Counted from the stretch's first letter, positions 1 through 6,248 are shown. The stretch: DNA of 6,437 nucleotides from Burkholderiales bacterium (GCA_947456845.1 CANGUJ010000236.1:1-6437); one strand, 5' to 3'. Notes: generated by a model not told the origin, from the letters alone. Made by a program: numbers and translations.

Positions 1-694
1 GCTTGGGGAGCGGATGGCGCAGCCCGTGCCACAGGATCACGGCCGTGAAAAGCAGCACCACGAGAAGGCTCGGCCCGATGGCCGCCACATAAAGCGCCCC
101 CACCGAGGTTTCGGTGATCAGGCCATAGACGATAAAGGTGATGCCTGGCGGGATCAGGTTGCCCAGTGCGCCACCCGCGGCCAGTGAACCCAGCACCATC
201 GGCTGCGAATACCGGGTCTGGCGGAAATACGGCAAGGCCACCGACCCCATGGTCGCGGCGGTTGCCACGCTGGATCCCGAAATCGCCGAAAACACGCCCG
301 AGGCGACGATGTTGGTATGCAGCAAGCCGCCGGGCACCCGCTCGAGCCACTGGTTCAAAGCCCGGTACAGCTTGTCCGACAGGCCGGCCCGCAGCATGAT
401 CTCGCCCATCAGCAGAAAAAGCGGCACGGCCACCAGCACGAAATTGGTGGTGGGGCCCCACACCATCTGGCCGATGAAATTCCAGAACGGCCGGTCGGAA
501 AATGCAAACCCCGCGATGATGCCGAGAATTCCCAGCGCGGCGGCAATGTAGATCCCGGCGCCAAAGAACAGGCAGAACAGCCCGAGCAGCATGGCGATCT
601 GGCCGACCGGTATCTGCGACGCACTGGCGCCGCCGAACATGGCGCCGACGATCGAAACCGCCAGCAGGATGAGCAGGAAAACAACCGCGATCAC
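1..694 (-). CDS. dctM: TRAP transporter large permease subunit DctM (partial, C-terminus outside window)
   Basis: This is the large membrane subunit of a tripartite ATP-independent periplasmic (TRAP) transporter, which by family knowledge forms the ion-coupled transport channel in the inner membrane. About 231 residues are visible, against a usual length of roughly 430, so the C-terminal half lies beyond base 1. The protein is very hydrophobic. Family-typical stretches include VPLFLLMGEIMLRAGLSDKLY, the SGVFSAISGSSVATAATMGS loop and GGALGNLIPPGITFIVYG, which carries the near-invariant IPP. The chosen start is GTG at 694-692, whose GTGA overlaps the dctQ stop TGA. A good Shine-Dalgarno GGGAG lies at 706-702, 7 nt upstream. 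With this start the protein has an extra hydrophobic N-terminal segment (about residues 1-20) before the segments usually seen first. The overlap implies translational coupling to dctQ. The family call is very secure; the substrate is unknown. Confidence 0.96.
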   Translation of the reverse strand, partial: MIAVVFLLILLAVSIVGAMFGGASASQIPVGQIAMLLGLFCLFFGAGIYIAAALGILGIIAGFAFSDRPFWNFIGQMVWGPTTNFVLVAVPLFLLMGEIMLRAGLSDKLYRALNQWLERVPGGLLHTNIVASGVFSAISGSSVATAATMGSVALPYFRQTRYSQPMVLGSLAAGGALGNLIPPGITFIVYGLITETSVGALYVAAIGPSLLVVLLFTAVILWHGLRHPLPK

Positions 695-1302
695 GACTTG
701 GCTCCCACATGGGCGTCGACGCCGAGCGCATGCAGGGTTTCGTCGGCCTCCTCGATATACGACTTCGGACCGGTGATGTGCTCGATCTCGGCGATCGAGC
801 CGCCGCGCAGCAGCAGCGCCACTTCCAGCACCCGCAGCACGGCCATGAGTCCGAAAACCGCCAGGCCGATCAGCCACAGCCCCTGCGGAATGATCAGCGG
901 TGTCTTGATGAGGCTGTTGTCGGTGGCCTTGAATTCCCACGACTCGACGAAGGTCTGCCATGCGCCGTAGACCAGGAAGCCGGCGAACACCGCCAGCATC
1001 GCGAGCGCCACCCAATGCAGGTAACGGCGCGCGCCCGCCGGAATGCGCTGGATCAGCACATCGATGCGAACGTGGGCGCGCCCTTCGAGCGCCCCGGCCA
1101 GTCCCCAGGCGATGCCAACGGCCAGCATGTAACCCGAAAGCTCGATGCTCGACTGCGTCGAAAAACCGAAAAACTTGCGCGCCAGCACGTCGAAGGTGAT
1201 GAAACAGGCGCAGGCGATGAACAGCCAGCCGGCACACCCTCCCATGAAACGCGCCACGACGTCGATGCCGCCGTTGAGCTTGCGAACCAGTCCGAGCATC
1301 AT
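691..1302 (-). CDS. dctQ: TRAP transporter small permease subunit DctQ
   Basis: This is the small four-helix membrane subunit of the TRAP transporter and partners DctM in the inner membrane. The 203-residue protein has four hydrophobic segments, at roughly 18-38, 54-75, 93-115 and 137-163. It carries the DctQ-typical FDVLARKFF after helix 1, HVRIDVL after helix 2 and the KTPLIIPQGLW entry into helix 4. About 37 polar residues follow helix 4 (IAEIEHITGPK onward), a longer tail than many DctQ proteins have. The start is ATG at 1302. A second ATG follows directly at 1299 and a TTG precedes it at 1305, and no clear Shine-Dalgarno decides among them. Its stop TGA overlaps the dctM GTG. The gene sits 166 bp downstream of dctP in the same direction. 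The family is certain; the exact start is uncertain by one or two codons. Confidence 0.94.
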   Translation of the reverse strand: MMLGLVRKLNGGIDVVARFMGGCAGWLFIACACFITFDVLARKFFGFSTQSSIELSGYMLAVGIAWGLAGALEGRAHVRIDVLIQRIPAGARRYLHWVALAMLAVFAGFLVYGAWQTFVESWEFKATDNSLIKTPLIIPQGLWLIGLAVFGLMAVLRVLEVALLLRGGSIAEIEHITGPKSYIEEADETLHALGVDAHVGAKS

Positions 1303-1412
1303 CAATCCGGAAACACTTGTTGTCGATGGGGTGGAAGCGGCGGCGAACGCGGCAGGTCAACCGGTTGAGCGGCCGGGACGGTCAAGCGTTTGTTCCCGAA
1401 TGGCGCCGCAAG

Positions 1413-1444
1413 GTCGCGTCACGGGGCGCGGTCGGCCCCGCGAC
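1413..1444 (-). promoter_or_regulatory. GC-rich stem-loop in the dctP-dctQ gap
   Basis: GTCGC (1413-1417) pairs with GCGAC (1440-1444), and GGGGC (1423-1427) pairs with GCCCC (1435-1439). This leaves a 7-nt loop and a 5-nt bulge on one side. No U-run follows it in the leftward direction, so it does not look like a canonical intrinsic terminator. In TRAP operons the binding protein is usually needed in excess over the membrane subunits. A hairpin just after dctP could protect its mRNA 3' end or partly stop transcription; this role is inference. Confidence 0.4.
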
Positions 1445-1468
1445 ACGGTGCGAGCTGCCCCCGGCAGG

Positions 1469-2539
1469 CTAGGGGCGATAGCGCACGCCGGTGATCGGCG
1501 CGATCACTTCGTTGTAGGTCTCGCCGCACTTGGCGCCACAGCGCTTGACCCAGTTGGGCAGCACGACCGTGGTCAGCGCCTCGCGGATGCGCGCCTTGTC
1601 GGCGTCGGATGCCTTCACCAGCGTCATGGGCTTGTTCTTGACCACGTTGCCGATCTTGCAGCCGGCCGCGTTGCCGATGTTGCAATCGACGCCATCCTGG
1701 GTCGCGTCCGCGCCGAGTTTCCACTGCGCCTCCTGCACCTGCTTCAACTGCGCCTCGAGAAAGCTGCGCACGGCCGGGTCGAGCTTGTTCCACCAGGCCA
1801 GATTGACGATGTAGGCCGCCGTGGACCAGGAAATCGGCAGGTTGTACAGATGGGAGGTCACCTCGTACCACTTGACGCCGTTGCCGCTCCCGGTGCCGGT
1901 CACCCCGCAATCGACCGTGCCGCGTTCGAGCGCGGAATACACCTCGCCGAACGCCAGCGCGGTGGGTTGCGCGCCCAGCGCGTTCATCAGGTCGCCGGGA
2001 GAAGGCCCGTTGACCCGGATCTTGAGCCCCTTGAAATCGGCTAGTCCCGCAATGGGCTTGCGGCAGAAGAACACCTGCGCCGGATAAGGATAGGTGGCGA
2101 TGATGCGCACGCCGAGGCGCTCTAGCTCGCGATTGGCCACCGGTACCATGGCCGTCGCCACCTTGTAGGCGGTCTCGATCTCGGGATTCAAGCCCGCCAG
2201 ATCCACACCGTCCAGGATTGGAACATCCCCCGACACCGTGGTCAGGGGCACCCCGCCGATATCCACCTGGCCGGAGCGCACCAGCCGAATCACCTCCGGG
2301 CCCTGCACGTTCGCCTCGGGCCAGCTTTTCAGGTTGAACTCGATGCGCCCGTTGCTCGCCTTGGGCATGTTCTCGCGCAGCATCGGCACATCGACCCTCG
2401 TGTATTGGGGGATCGTCGGCGCGGCCTGGGTGACCGCCGTGACGGTGATCTTCGGCCCCGCCGGCAGGGATTGCGCCCCGGCGGTCGATACGGTGCACAA
2501 CGCGGCAGCCAGCGCGCAAACCAGGCCCTTCAATTTCAT
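1469..2539 (-). CDS. dctP: TRAP transporter periplasmic solute-binding protein DctP
   Basis: This is the extracytoplasmic binding protein that captures the substrate in the periplasm and delivers it to DctQM. The 356-residue protein has a Sec signal peptide: a KLK basic start, a hydrophobic core at 5-19, and probable cleavage after Ala22 in an AGA-Q context. The DctP fold is shown by ADFKGLKIRVNGP (168-179), whose Arg175 matches the family's carboxylate-binding arginine, and by ALAFGEVYSALERGTVDCG (194-212). The start at 2539 has a Shine-Dalgarno AGGAG at 2550-2546 with a 6-nt spacer. An upstream in-frame ATG at 2596 would put 19 residues before the signal peptide and was rejected. Oddly, the mature protein has six cysteines, including pairs C286/C294 and C334/C338 (CGAKC), which suggests disulfides. 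It lies 67 bp downstream of the hydro-lyase gene. An organic-acid ligand is likely, but its identity is unknown. Confidence 0.95.
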   Translation of the reverse strand: MKLKGLVCALAAALCTVSTAGAQSLPAGPKITVTAVTQAAPTIPQYTRVDVPMLRENMPKASNGRIEFNLKSWPEANVQGPEVIRLVRSGQVDIGGVPLTTVSGDVPILDGVDLAGLNPEIETAYKVATAMVPVANRELERLGVRIIATYPYPAQVFFCRKPIAGLADFKGLKIRVNGPSPGDLMNALGAQPTALAFGEVYSALERGTVDCGVTGTGSGNGVKWYEVTSHLYNLPISWSTAAYIVNLAWWNKLDPAVRSFLEAQLKQVQEAQWKLGADATQDGVDCNIGNAAGCKIGNVVKNKPMTLVKASDADKARIREALTTVVLPNWVKRCGAKCGETYNEVIAPITGVRYRP

Positions 2540-2545
2540 GGCGAT

Positions 2546-2550
2546 CTCCT
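2546..2550 (-). promoter_or_regulatory. Ribosome binding site of dctP
   Basis: On the minus strand AGGAG lies 6 nt before the ATG at 2539. It is one of the strongest Shine-Dalgarno sites in the window. It settles the dctP start in favour of the signal-peptide methionine over the upstream ATG at 2596. Confidence 0.8.
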
Positions 2551-2603
2551 GTGGATTTGATGGGAACGAACGATGGGGAACCGAAAAACCCTGCATAACT
2601 TCA

Positions 2604-2616
2604 AAGCTAGAAGCTT
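2604..2616. repeat. Short inverted repeat over the hydro-lyase stop codon
   Basis: AAGCT-AGA-AGCTT is a perfect 5-bp stem with a 3-nt loop that spans the TAG stop (2609-2607). No U-run follows it leftward, and the spacing to dctP is only 67 bp, so it is not a convincing terminator. It might be a weak mRNA 3' hairpin between the first and second genes of the operon, or chance. Confidence 0.25.
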
Positions 2617-3386
2617 GCCAATTGCGCGTTGCGCAGGTCGGTCACGAGCATGGAGCCCGGCTTGTGGGTGATCGACAGCGACGGCCGCGCCGCGCGCACC
2701 GCCGATTGCGGCGTGACCCCGCAAGCCCAGAACACCGGCACTTCGCCCGGCTCGATGCCAACGAAGTCGCCGAAATCCGGTTTGGTGACGTCCGCGATGC
2801 CGATGGCTGCCGGGTCGCCGAAATGAACCGGCGCACCATGCACATTAGGGAAGCGCGAGGTGATCTGGATCGCCCGGATCGCATCGGCGGGTTTCAGCGG
2901 TCGCATCGAAACCACCATCGGCCCGCCGAACGGGCCGGCGGGCGCGGTGGCGATATTGGTGCGGTACATGGCCACGTTGCGGCGGCGCTCGATATGGCGC
3001 ATGCGGATTCCGGCCTCGATCAGCGCTTCCTCGAAGGAGAAGGAGCAGCCGATCACGAAAGCGACCAGGTCGTCGCGCCAGACCTGCGACAGGTCATCGA
3101 CCACGCCGACCAGTTCGCCGTCTTTCCAGACGCAGAATTCGGAGATGTCGGTACGGATATCGAGGTCGGCGCCAAGCGCAGGAATGCGACCGCTGCCCGG
3201 CTCGCCCACGCCGATGACGGGACAGGGTTTCGGGTTGAGGTGGCAGAACCGCATGAAGTCGGCCGCCTGGGCCGCCGGCAGGACGGCGAGATTGCCCTGT
3301 ACGAAGCCCGGCGCAAGTCCGGCGGTAGGACCGCGATGCTGCTTGTTGCGGATGGCGTGACGGGCTGCGATGGCTGCTGAGGTCAT
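2607..3386 (-). CDS. Putative hydro-lyase, PF07286 (DUF1445/UPF0317, D-glutamate cyclase-like)
   Basis: This cytoplasmic protein belongs to the YcsI/UPF0317 family, annotated as putative hydro-lyases. The mammalian homologue converts D-glutamate to 5-oxo-D-proline; most bacterial members have no assigned substrate. The 259-residue length is close to the usual size of about 265. Family blocks in order are PGFVQGNLAVLP (26-37), NPKPCPVIGVG (51-61), DIRTDI (76-81), VIGCSFSFEEAL (111-122), YRTNI (141-145), GAPVHFGDP (184-192), PVFWACGVTPQ (217-227) and ITHKPGSMLVTD (239-250). All are intact, so the enzyme is probably active. The start ATG at 3386 gives the normal N-terminus with the AIR..GPTAGLAPG lead-in, although no good Shine-Dalgarno precedes it. 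It is the first gene of the leftward unit, ahead of dctPQM, so it likely acts on the imported compound or a derivative. The family call is very secure; the reaction is not. Confidence 0.93.
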   Translation of the reverse strand: MTSAAIAARHAIRNKQHRGPTAGLAPGFVQGNLAVLPAAQAADFMRFCHLNPKPCPVIGVGEPGSGRIPALGADLDIRTDISEFCVWKDGELVGVVDDLSQVWRDDLVAFVIGCSFSFEEALIEAGIRMRHIERRRNVAMYRTNIATAPAGPFGGPMVVSMRPLKPADAIRAIQITSRFPNVHGAPVHFGDPAAIGIADVTKPDFGDFVGIEPGEVPVFWACGVTPQSAVRAARPSLSITHKPGSMLVTDLRNAQLASF

Positions 3387-3414
3387 GAGCTAGACTGGCT
3401 GCATATGTCCGGTC

Positions 3415-3443
3415 ATTATCGCCGGATTGCGCAGCCTTGCGAA
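3415..3443 (-). promoter_or_regulatory. Candidate sigma70-type promoter of the leftward operon
   Basis: Read on the minus strand, a -35-like TTCGCA (3443-3438, four of six matches) is followed after 17 bp by a -10-like GATAAT (3420-3415, five of six). A start near 3408 would leave a short leader of about 22 nt before the hydro-lyase ATG. The weak -35 and the inverted repeat just upstream fit an activator-dependent, LysR-type controlled promoter. The prediction was made by eye only. Confidence 0.45.
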
Positions 3444-3447
3444 AGTG

Positions 3448-3461
3448 TTGCAGTATTGCAA
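3448..3461. promoter_or_regulatory. Candidate LysR operator (TTGCA-N4-TGCAA)
   Basis: This is a perfect 5-bp inverted repeat with a 4-bp spacer. It contains a T-N11-A core (3449-3461), the general LysR-type binding pattern. It lies in the divergent region between the lysR gene and the leftward operon, centred about 47 bp upstream of the predicted leftward start. Two further TTGC half-sites at 3427 and 3437 continue toward the promoter at 10-11 bp steps. This fits a recognition site plus an activation site for the LysR protein encoded at 3577. Confidence 0.5.
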
Positions 3462-3470
3462 ATCTGGCGC

Positions 3471-3492
3471 CGCTGTCGAGCGACTTTTTTTT
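3471..3492 (+). promoter_or_regulatory. Small hairpin followed by T8 in the lysR upstream region
   Basis: CGCT (3471-3474) and AGCG (3479-3482) form a short stem with a GTCG loop, followed by AC and eight Ts (3485-3492). The stem is too short for a confident terminator. The T8 run stands out in this GC-rich DNA. It could be a weak attenuator for rightward transcripts starting upstream, or a bent or AT-rich promoter element. A downstream lysR promoter at 3510-3539 would escape it. Confidence 0.25.
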
Positions 3493-3509
3493 GTTGCCGG
3501 CGATCAGTT

Positions 3510-3539
3510 TTGCTTGTGTCCGCATACCGGTCGTATCTT
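3510..3539 (+). promoter_or_regulatory. Weak candidate promoter for lysR
   Basis: A -35-like TTGCTT (3510-3515) and a -10-like TATCTT (3534-3539) are separated by 18 bp. Transcription would start near 3546, about 30 nt before the lysR ATG. The matches are modest (three and four of six), so this is only the best candidate seen by eye. Confidence 0.25.
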
Positions 3540-3576
3540 TGCCTTCATCCATGTCGAACCACCCGTCCTTGCAGCG

Positions 3577-4500
3577 ATGAACTTGCGCTTCGTAGAAGCC
3601 TTCGTCTGGGTCGCCCGCCTGAAAAGCTTCAAGGGCGCCGCCGAGCGCCTGCACACCACGCAGGCTGCCATCAGCAGCCGCATCGCCACCTTCGAGGCCG
3701 ACCTCGGGGCGCGGCTGTTTGACCGCGACAGCCGTTCGGTGACCCTCACGCTGCGCGCCACCCAAATCCTGCCCCTGGCCGAGCGCATGCTGGCGCTGGC
3801 CGACCAGATGCTGCAGGCGGCGGGCGACGCCGCCGAATTCACCGGCACACTGCGCATCGGTACCATGGAGAGTGTGGTGCATACCTTTCTTCCCGCGCTG
3901 CTCTCGAACTTCTCGATACGCTATCCCAAGGTCACCGTGGAACTGCATTCCGACATCACGCCCTTCCTGCGTGACGAACTTCTCAAAGGCACCCTCGATT
4001 GCGTACTGACGAGCGAGGAAATCGCCGAAGGCGCGATCGAGAACCGCCGCATCGCCGCGTTGCCGATGGCGTGGGTGGCGTCGCCATCGCTGCAGATTGC
4101 GCCGGGGCCGGTGCCTTTCTCCGAGATCGCCAAGCGGCCGCTAATCACGTTCCACAAGCGTTCGGTGGTTTATCGTGACATGTTGGGCGCGGGGAGCGAT
4201 CCGACCAGCTTGCGCGTCAATTTCTTTTCCTCGCTGGCGGCCATGATCAGCATGACCCGCAGCGGCTTCGGCATCGCCACCTTGCCCCTTGCGGTCATTC
4301 CGCGCGAGCTTGCCAGCGGCGAATTGCGCGCGCTTGACGCCACGCCGCCGCTCAAGCCGCTGCCGGTGGTGGCAAGCATACGCGCCGGCGGCGCGAGCAG
4401 CGTCACCGAGCAGTTTTCGCGCATGGCCGCCGATGTGTTCGAAGAGTTTTCCGCCCACTCGCCGCCATCCGCAGCCCCTGCGGCCACGGCACCAACATGA
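3577..4500 (+). CDS. LysR-family transcriptional regulator
   Basis: This cytoplasmic DNA-binding regulator has 307 residues, normal for the family. The N-terminal winged helix-turn-helix (about 1-60) contains FVEAFVWVARLKSFKGAAERL, HTTQAAISSRIATFEADLG and ARLFDR, the usual LysR helix-turn-helix sequence. A linker helix (about 64-85) leads into a periplasmic-binding-protein-like effector domain starting at TGTLRIGTME (89-98), with SGFGIATLPLAVI (229-241) near its end. The tail after about 293 is Pro/Ala-rich and probably disordered. The start ATG 3577 is the only methionine that gives a standard N-terminus; the longer reading upstream has no LysR character. No strong Shine-Dalgarno is visible. 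It is divergent from the hydro-lyase/TRAP operon, the classic arrangement for a LysR protein controlling its neighbour, and a candidate operator lies between them. It also sits 16 bp upstream of the dehydratase, so it may be cotranscribed with it. The inducer is unknown. Confidence 0.95.
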   Translation: MNLRFVEAFVWVARLKSFKGAAERLHTTQAAISSRIATFEADLGARLFDRDSRSVTLTLRATQILPLAERMLALADQMLQAAGDAAEFTGTLRIGTMESVVHTFLPALLSNFSIRYPKVTVELHSDITPFLRDELLKGTLDCVLTSEEIAEGAIENRRIAALPMAWVASPSLQIAPGPVPFSEIAKRPLITFHKRSVVYRDMLGAGSDPTSLRVNFFSSLAAMISMTRSGFGIATLPLAVIPRELASGELRALDATPPLKPLPVVASIRAGGASSVTEQFSRMAADVFEEFSAHSPPSAAPAATAPT

Positions 4501-4520
4501 TCGACAAGGCAGCCCCATGA
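4497..4520 (+). CDS. Seven-codon mini-ORF bridging lysR and the dehydratase
   Basis: An ATG at 4497 overlaps the lysR stop as ATGA. It reads seven codons (MIDKAAP) and ends at a TGA (4518-4520) that overlaps the dehydratase ATG, again as ATGA. No Shine-Dalgarno precedes the mini-ORF, so it would be read only by ribosomes terminating on lysR. The geometry could pass ribosomes from lysR to the dehydratase gene. It may equally be coincidence, and the peptide itself is not expected to have a function. Confidence 0.25.
   Translation: MIDKAAP
4506..4509 (+). promoter_or_regulatory. Ribosome binding site of the ilvD-like gene
   Basis: AAGG lies 7 nt before the ATG at 4517 and inside the mini-ORF at 4497-4520. 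It supports 4517 as the start and means ribosomes reading the mini-ORF would pass directly over the site. Confidence 0.55.
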
Positions 4521-6226
4521 CTGACCTCACCAAGAAACCCTGGCGCTCCGGCATCACCACCGACGGGATGGACCGCGTGGCCCATCGTGCCTTCATGCGT
4601 GCCACAGGCATGGATGACGAGGCCATCGCCAAGCCTTTCATCGGCGTCATGAGCACACATGGGGAAAACACGCCCTGCTCCATGTCGCTGCGTCCGCAGG
4701 CCGAGGCGGCGAAGCTCGGCGTGGCGGCGGCCGGCGGCACGCCGATCGAGTTCACCACGGTATCGGTGTCCGACGGCACCTCCATGAACCACAAGGGTAT
4801 GCGCATGAGCCTGGTGTCGCGCGAGCTGATCGCGGACTCCATCGAACTGGTGATGCGCGGCCATGCCTATGACGGCTTCATCGGCTTCGCCGGCTGCGAC
4901 AAGACATTGCCCGGGGTGATGATGGCGATCGTGCGGCTCAACTGCCCCTCTGTTTTCATCTACGGCGGCGCGATGCTGCCGGGCGAGTGGCGCGGCGACC
5001 CGGTCACCATCCTTACCGCCTACGAAGCCGTCGGCGGCGTCCTCGCGGGCACCTTCAGCGAGGCCGACCTGGCCGAGCTCGAACTCCACTGCGCGCCCAC
5101 CGTCGGCTCCTGCCCCGGCCAGTTCACCGCCAACACCATGGCCATGGTGTCCGAAGCCTTGGGACTGGCCATTCCGGGCTCGGCCATGATGCCGGCGGTG
5201 TATTCGCAGCGGCTCGCAATGGCGCGCCGCGCCGGCCATGTCGTGATGCGCATCCTCACGGAGGGCGGCCCGCTGCCGCGCGACCTGGGCACGAAAAAGA
5301 GTCTGGAGAACGCCTGCGCCGCGGTCGCCGCCACAGGCGGCTCGACCAATGCCGGGCTGCATCTGCCGGCCATCGCGCACGAGGCCGGCATCCGCTTCAC
5401 CCTGAATGATGTCGCCGAGGTTTTCCAGCGCACGCCGCTCATCGCCAGCCTGCAGCCCGGCGGCAAGTACTTGGCGCGCGACCTGCACCATGCCGGCGGC
5501 GTGGCCCGGGTGCTGAAGGCGCTCCTCGAGGGCGGCTACCTGCATGGCGACACACTTACCCTCTCAGGTGCAACCCTTGCCGAATCGCTGGCCGACAGCG
5601 CGGGCGCCGACGGCCAAATCATCCGGCCGACGGCCAACCCCCTGCATCCAAGTGGTGGCGTGGTGGTGCTCAAGGGCAGCCTGTGCCCGGATGGCGCGCT
5701 CATCAAGATCGCCGGCCTGCAGGCGTTGGTGTTTGAAGGCCGCGCACGCGTCTTTGACGGCGAGGAAGCCTGCGTCGACGTGGTCAAGCGCCGCGCCTAT
5801 GCCGAGGGCGATGTCTTGATCATCCGCAACGAAGGCCCCAAAGGCGGCCCCGGCATGCGCGAGATGCTTGGCACCACCGCCCTGATCTACGGCCAGGGCA
5901 TGGGGGAAAAGGTCGCGCTTCTGACCGATGGGCGGTTTTCCGGCGCGACGCGCGGCATGTGCATCGGTTACGCGGCACCGGAAGCCGCCGCGGGCGGGCC
6001 GCTCGCGTTGGTGCAGGATGGCGACCCGATCCGCATCGATTGCAACGCGCGCCGCATCGACTGGCTGGTCGACGAGGCGGAGATCGCCCGGCGCCGGGCG
6101 GCGTGGCAGCCACACCGGGCCGAACGTCTCGCCGGGGTGCTGGAAAAGTACGCACGGCTGGTCGGTCCCGCGAACGAGGGCGCGGTCACCCATTCAGGCA
6201 TGGTCGACTGGCCGCAGGGTGTTTGA
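4517..6226 (+). CDS. ilvD: IlvD/Edd-family dehydratase (dihydroxy-acid dehydratase-like)
   Basis: This iron-sulfur, Mg-dependent dehydratase removes water from a 2,3-dihydroxy acid to give a 2-keto acid. Classical IlvD makes the keto-acid precursors of valine and isoleucine; relatives act on sugar acids. The 569 residues are full length. The three cluster cysteines are present: C54 (ENTPCSMSL), C127 (GCDKTLPG) and C199 (GSCPGQFTANTM). Expected Mg ligands are D86 (SVSDG), D128, the carbamylated-lysine position K129 and E449 (GGPGMREM). S475 in LLTDGRFSGATRG is the expected catalytic base. All key residues are kept. The start ATG 4517 has AAGG at 4506-4509, 7 nt upstream. It follows lysR by 16 bp and precedes a Bug-type binding protein by 22 bp, an unusual setting for branched-chain biosynthesis. 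It may therefore be a catabolic paralogue; the gene symbol denotes the family, not a proven pathway. Confidence 0.92.
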   Translation: MTDLTKKPWRSGITTDGMDRVAHRAFMRATGMDDEAIAKPFIGVMSTHGENTPCSMSLRPQAEAAKLGVAAAGGTPIEFTTVSVSDGTSMNHKGMRMSLVSRELIADSIELVMRGHAYDGFIGFAGCDKTLPGVMMAIVRLNCPSVFIYGGAMLPGEWRGDPVTILTAYEAVGGVLAGTFSEADLAELELHCAPTVGSCPGQFTANTMAMVSEALGLAIPGSAMMPAVYSQRLAMARRAGHVVMRILTEGGPLPRDLGTKKSLENACAAVAATGGSTNAGLHLPAIAHEAGIRFTLNDVAEVFQRTPLIASLQPGGKYLARDLHHAGGVARVLKALLEGGYLHGDTLTLSGATLAESLADSAGADGQIIRPTANPLHPSGGVVVLKGSLCPDGALIKIAGLQALVFEGRARVFDGEEACVDVVKRRAYAEGDVLIIRNEGPKGGPGMREMLGTTALIYGQGMGEKVALLTDGRFSGATRGMCIGYAAPEAAAGGPLALVQDGDPIRIDCNARRIDWLVDEAEIARRRAAWQPHRAERLAGVLEKYARLVGPANEGAVTHSGMVDWPQGV

Positions 6227-6248
6227 TCCGGATAGCGGCGCAGACGCC

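Noticed and set aside
1357..1368. Perfect 12-bp palindrome TCAACCGGTTGA in the dctP-dctQ gap
   Set aside because: A 12-bp palindrome is expected about once or twice by chance in a window of this size, and nothing places it at a promoter.
1413..1444. Intrinsic terminator ending the dctP transcript
   Set aside because: The stem is strong, but no U-run follows in the direction of transcription; it is kept only as a possible processing or stability hairpin.
1145..2044. Plus-strand open frame of about 300 codons across dctQ, the gap and dctP
   Set aside because: It is a shadow of two conserved minus-strand genes, with no recognisable protein features.
2540..2596. Upstream in-frame ATG at 2596 as an alternative dctP start
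   Set aside because: It would put 19 residues before a clear Sec signal peptide and has no Shine-Dalgarno, whereas the ATG at 2539 has AGGAG.
2238..3380. Plus-strand open frame of about 380 codons across dctP and the hydro-lyase
   Set aside because: It spans two well-recognised opposite-strand genes and their gap, and its translation is low-complexity Arg/Asp/His-rich without motifs.
3427..3576. N-terminal extension of the LysR frame upstream of 3577
   Set aside because: The upstream frame has no homology to LysR and covers the operator/promoter region; the normal LysR N-terminus begins at 3577.
4403..5545. Long minus-strand open frame (about 380 codons) opposite the dehydratase
   Set aside because: It is antisense to a fully conserved IlvD/Edd protein, its translation is rich in Gly/Ala/Arg/His with no family motif, and such frames arise from high-GC codon bias.
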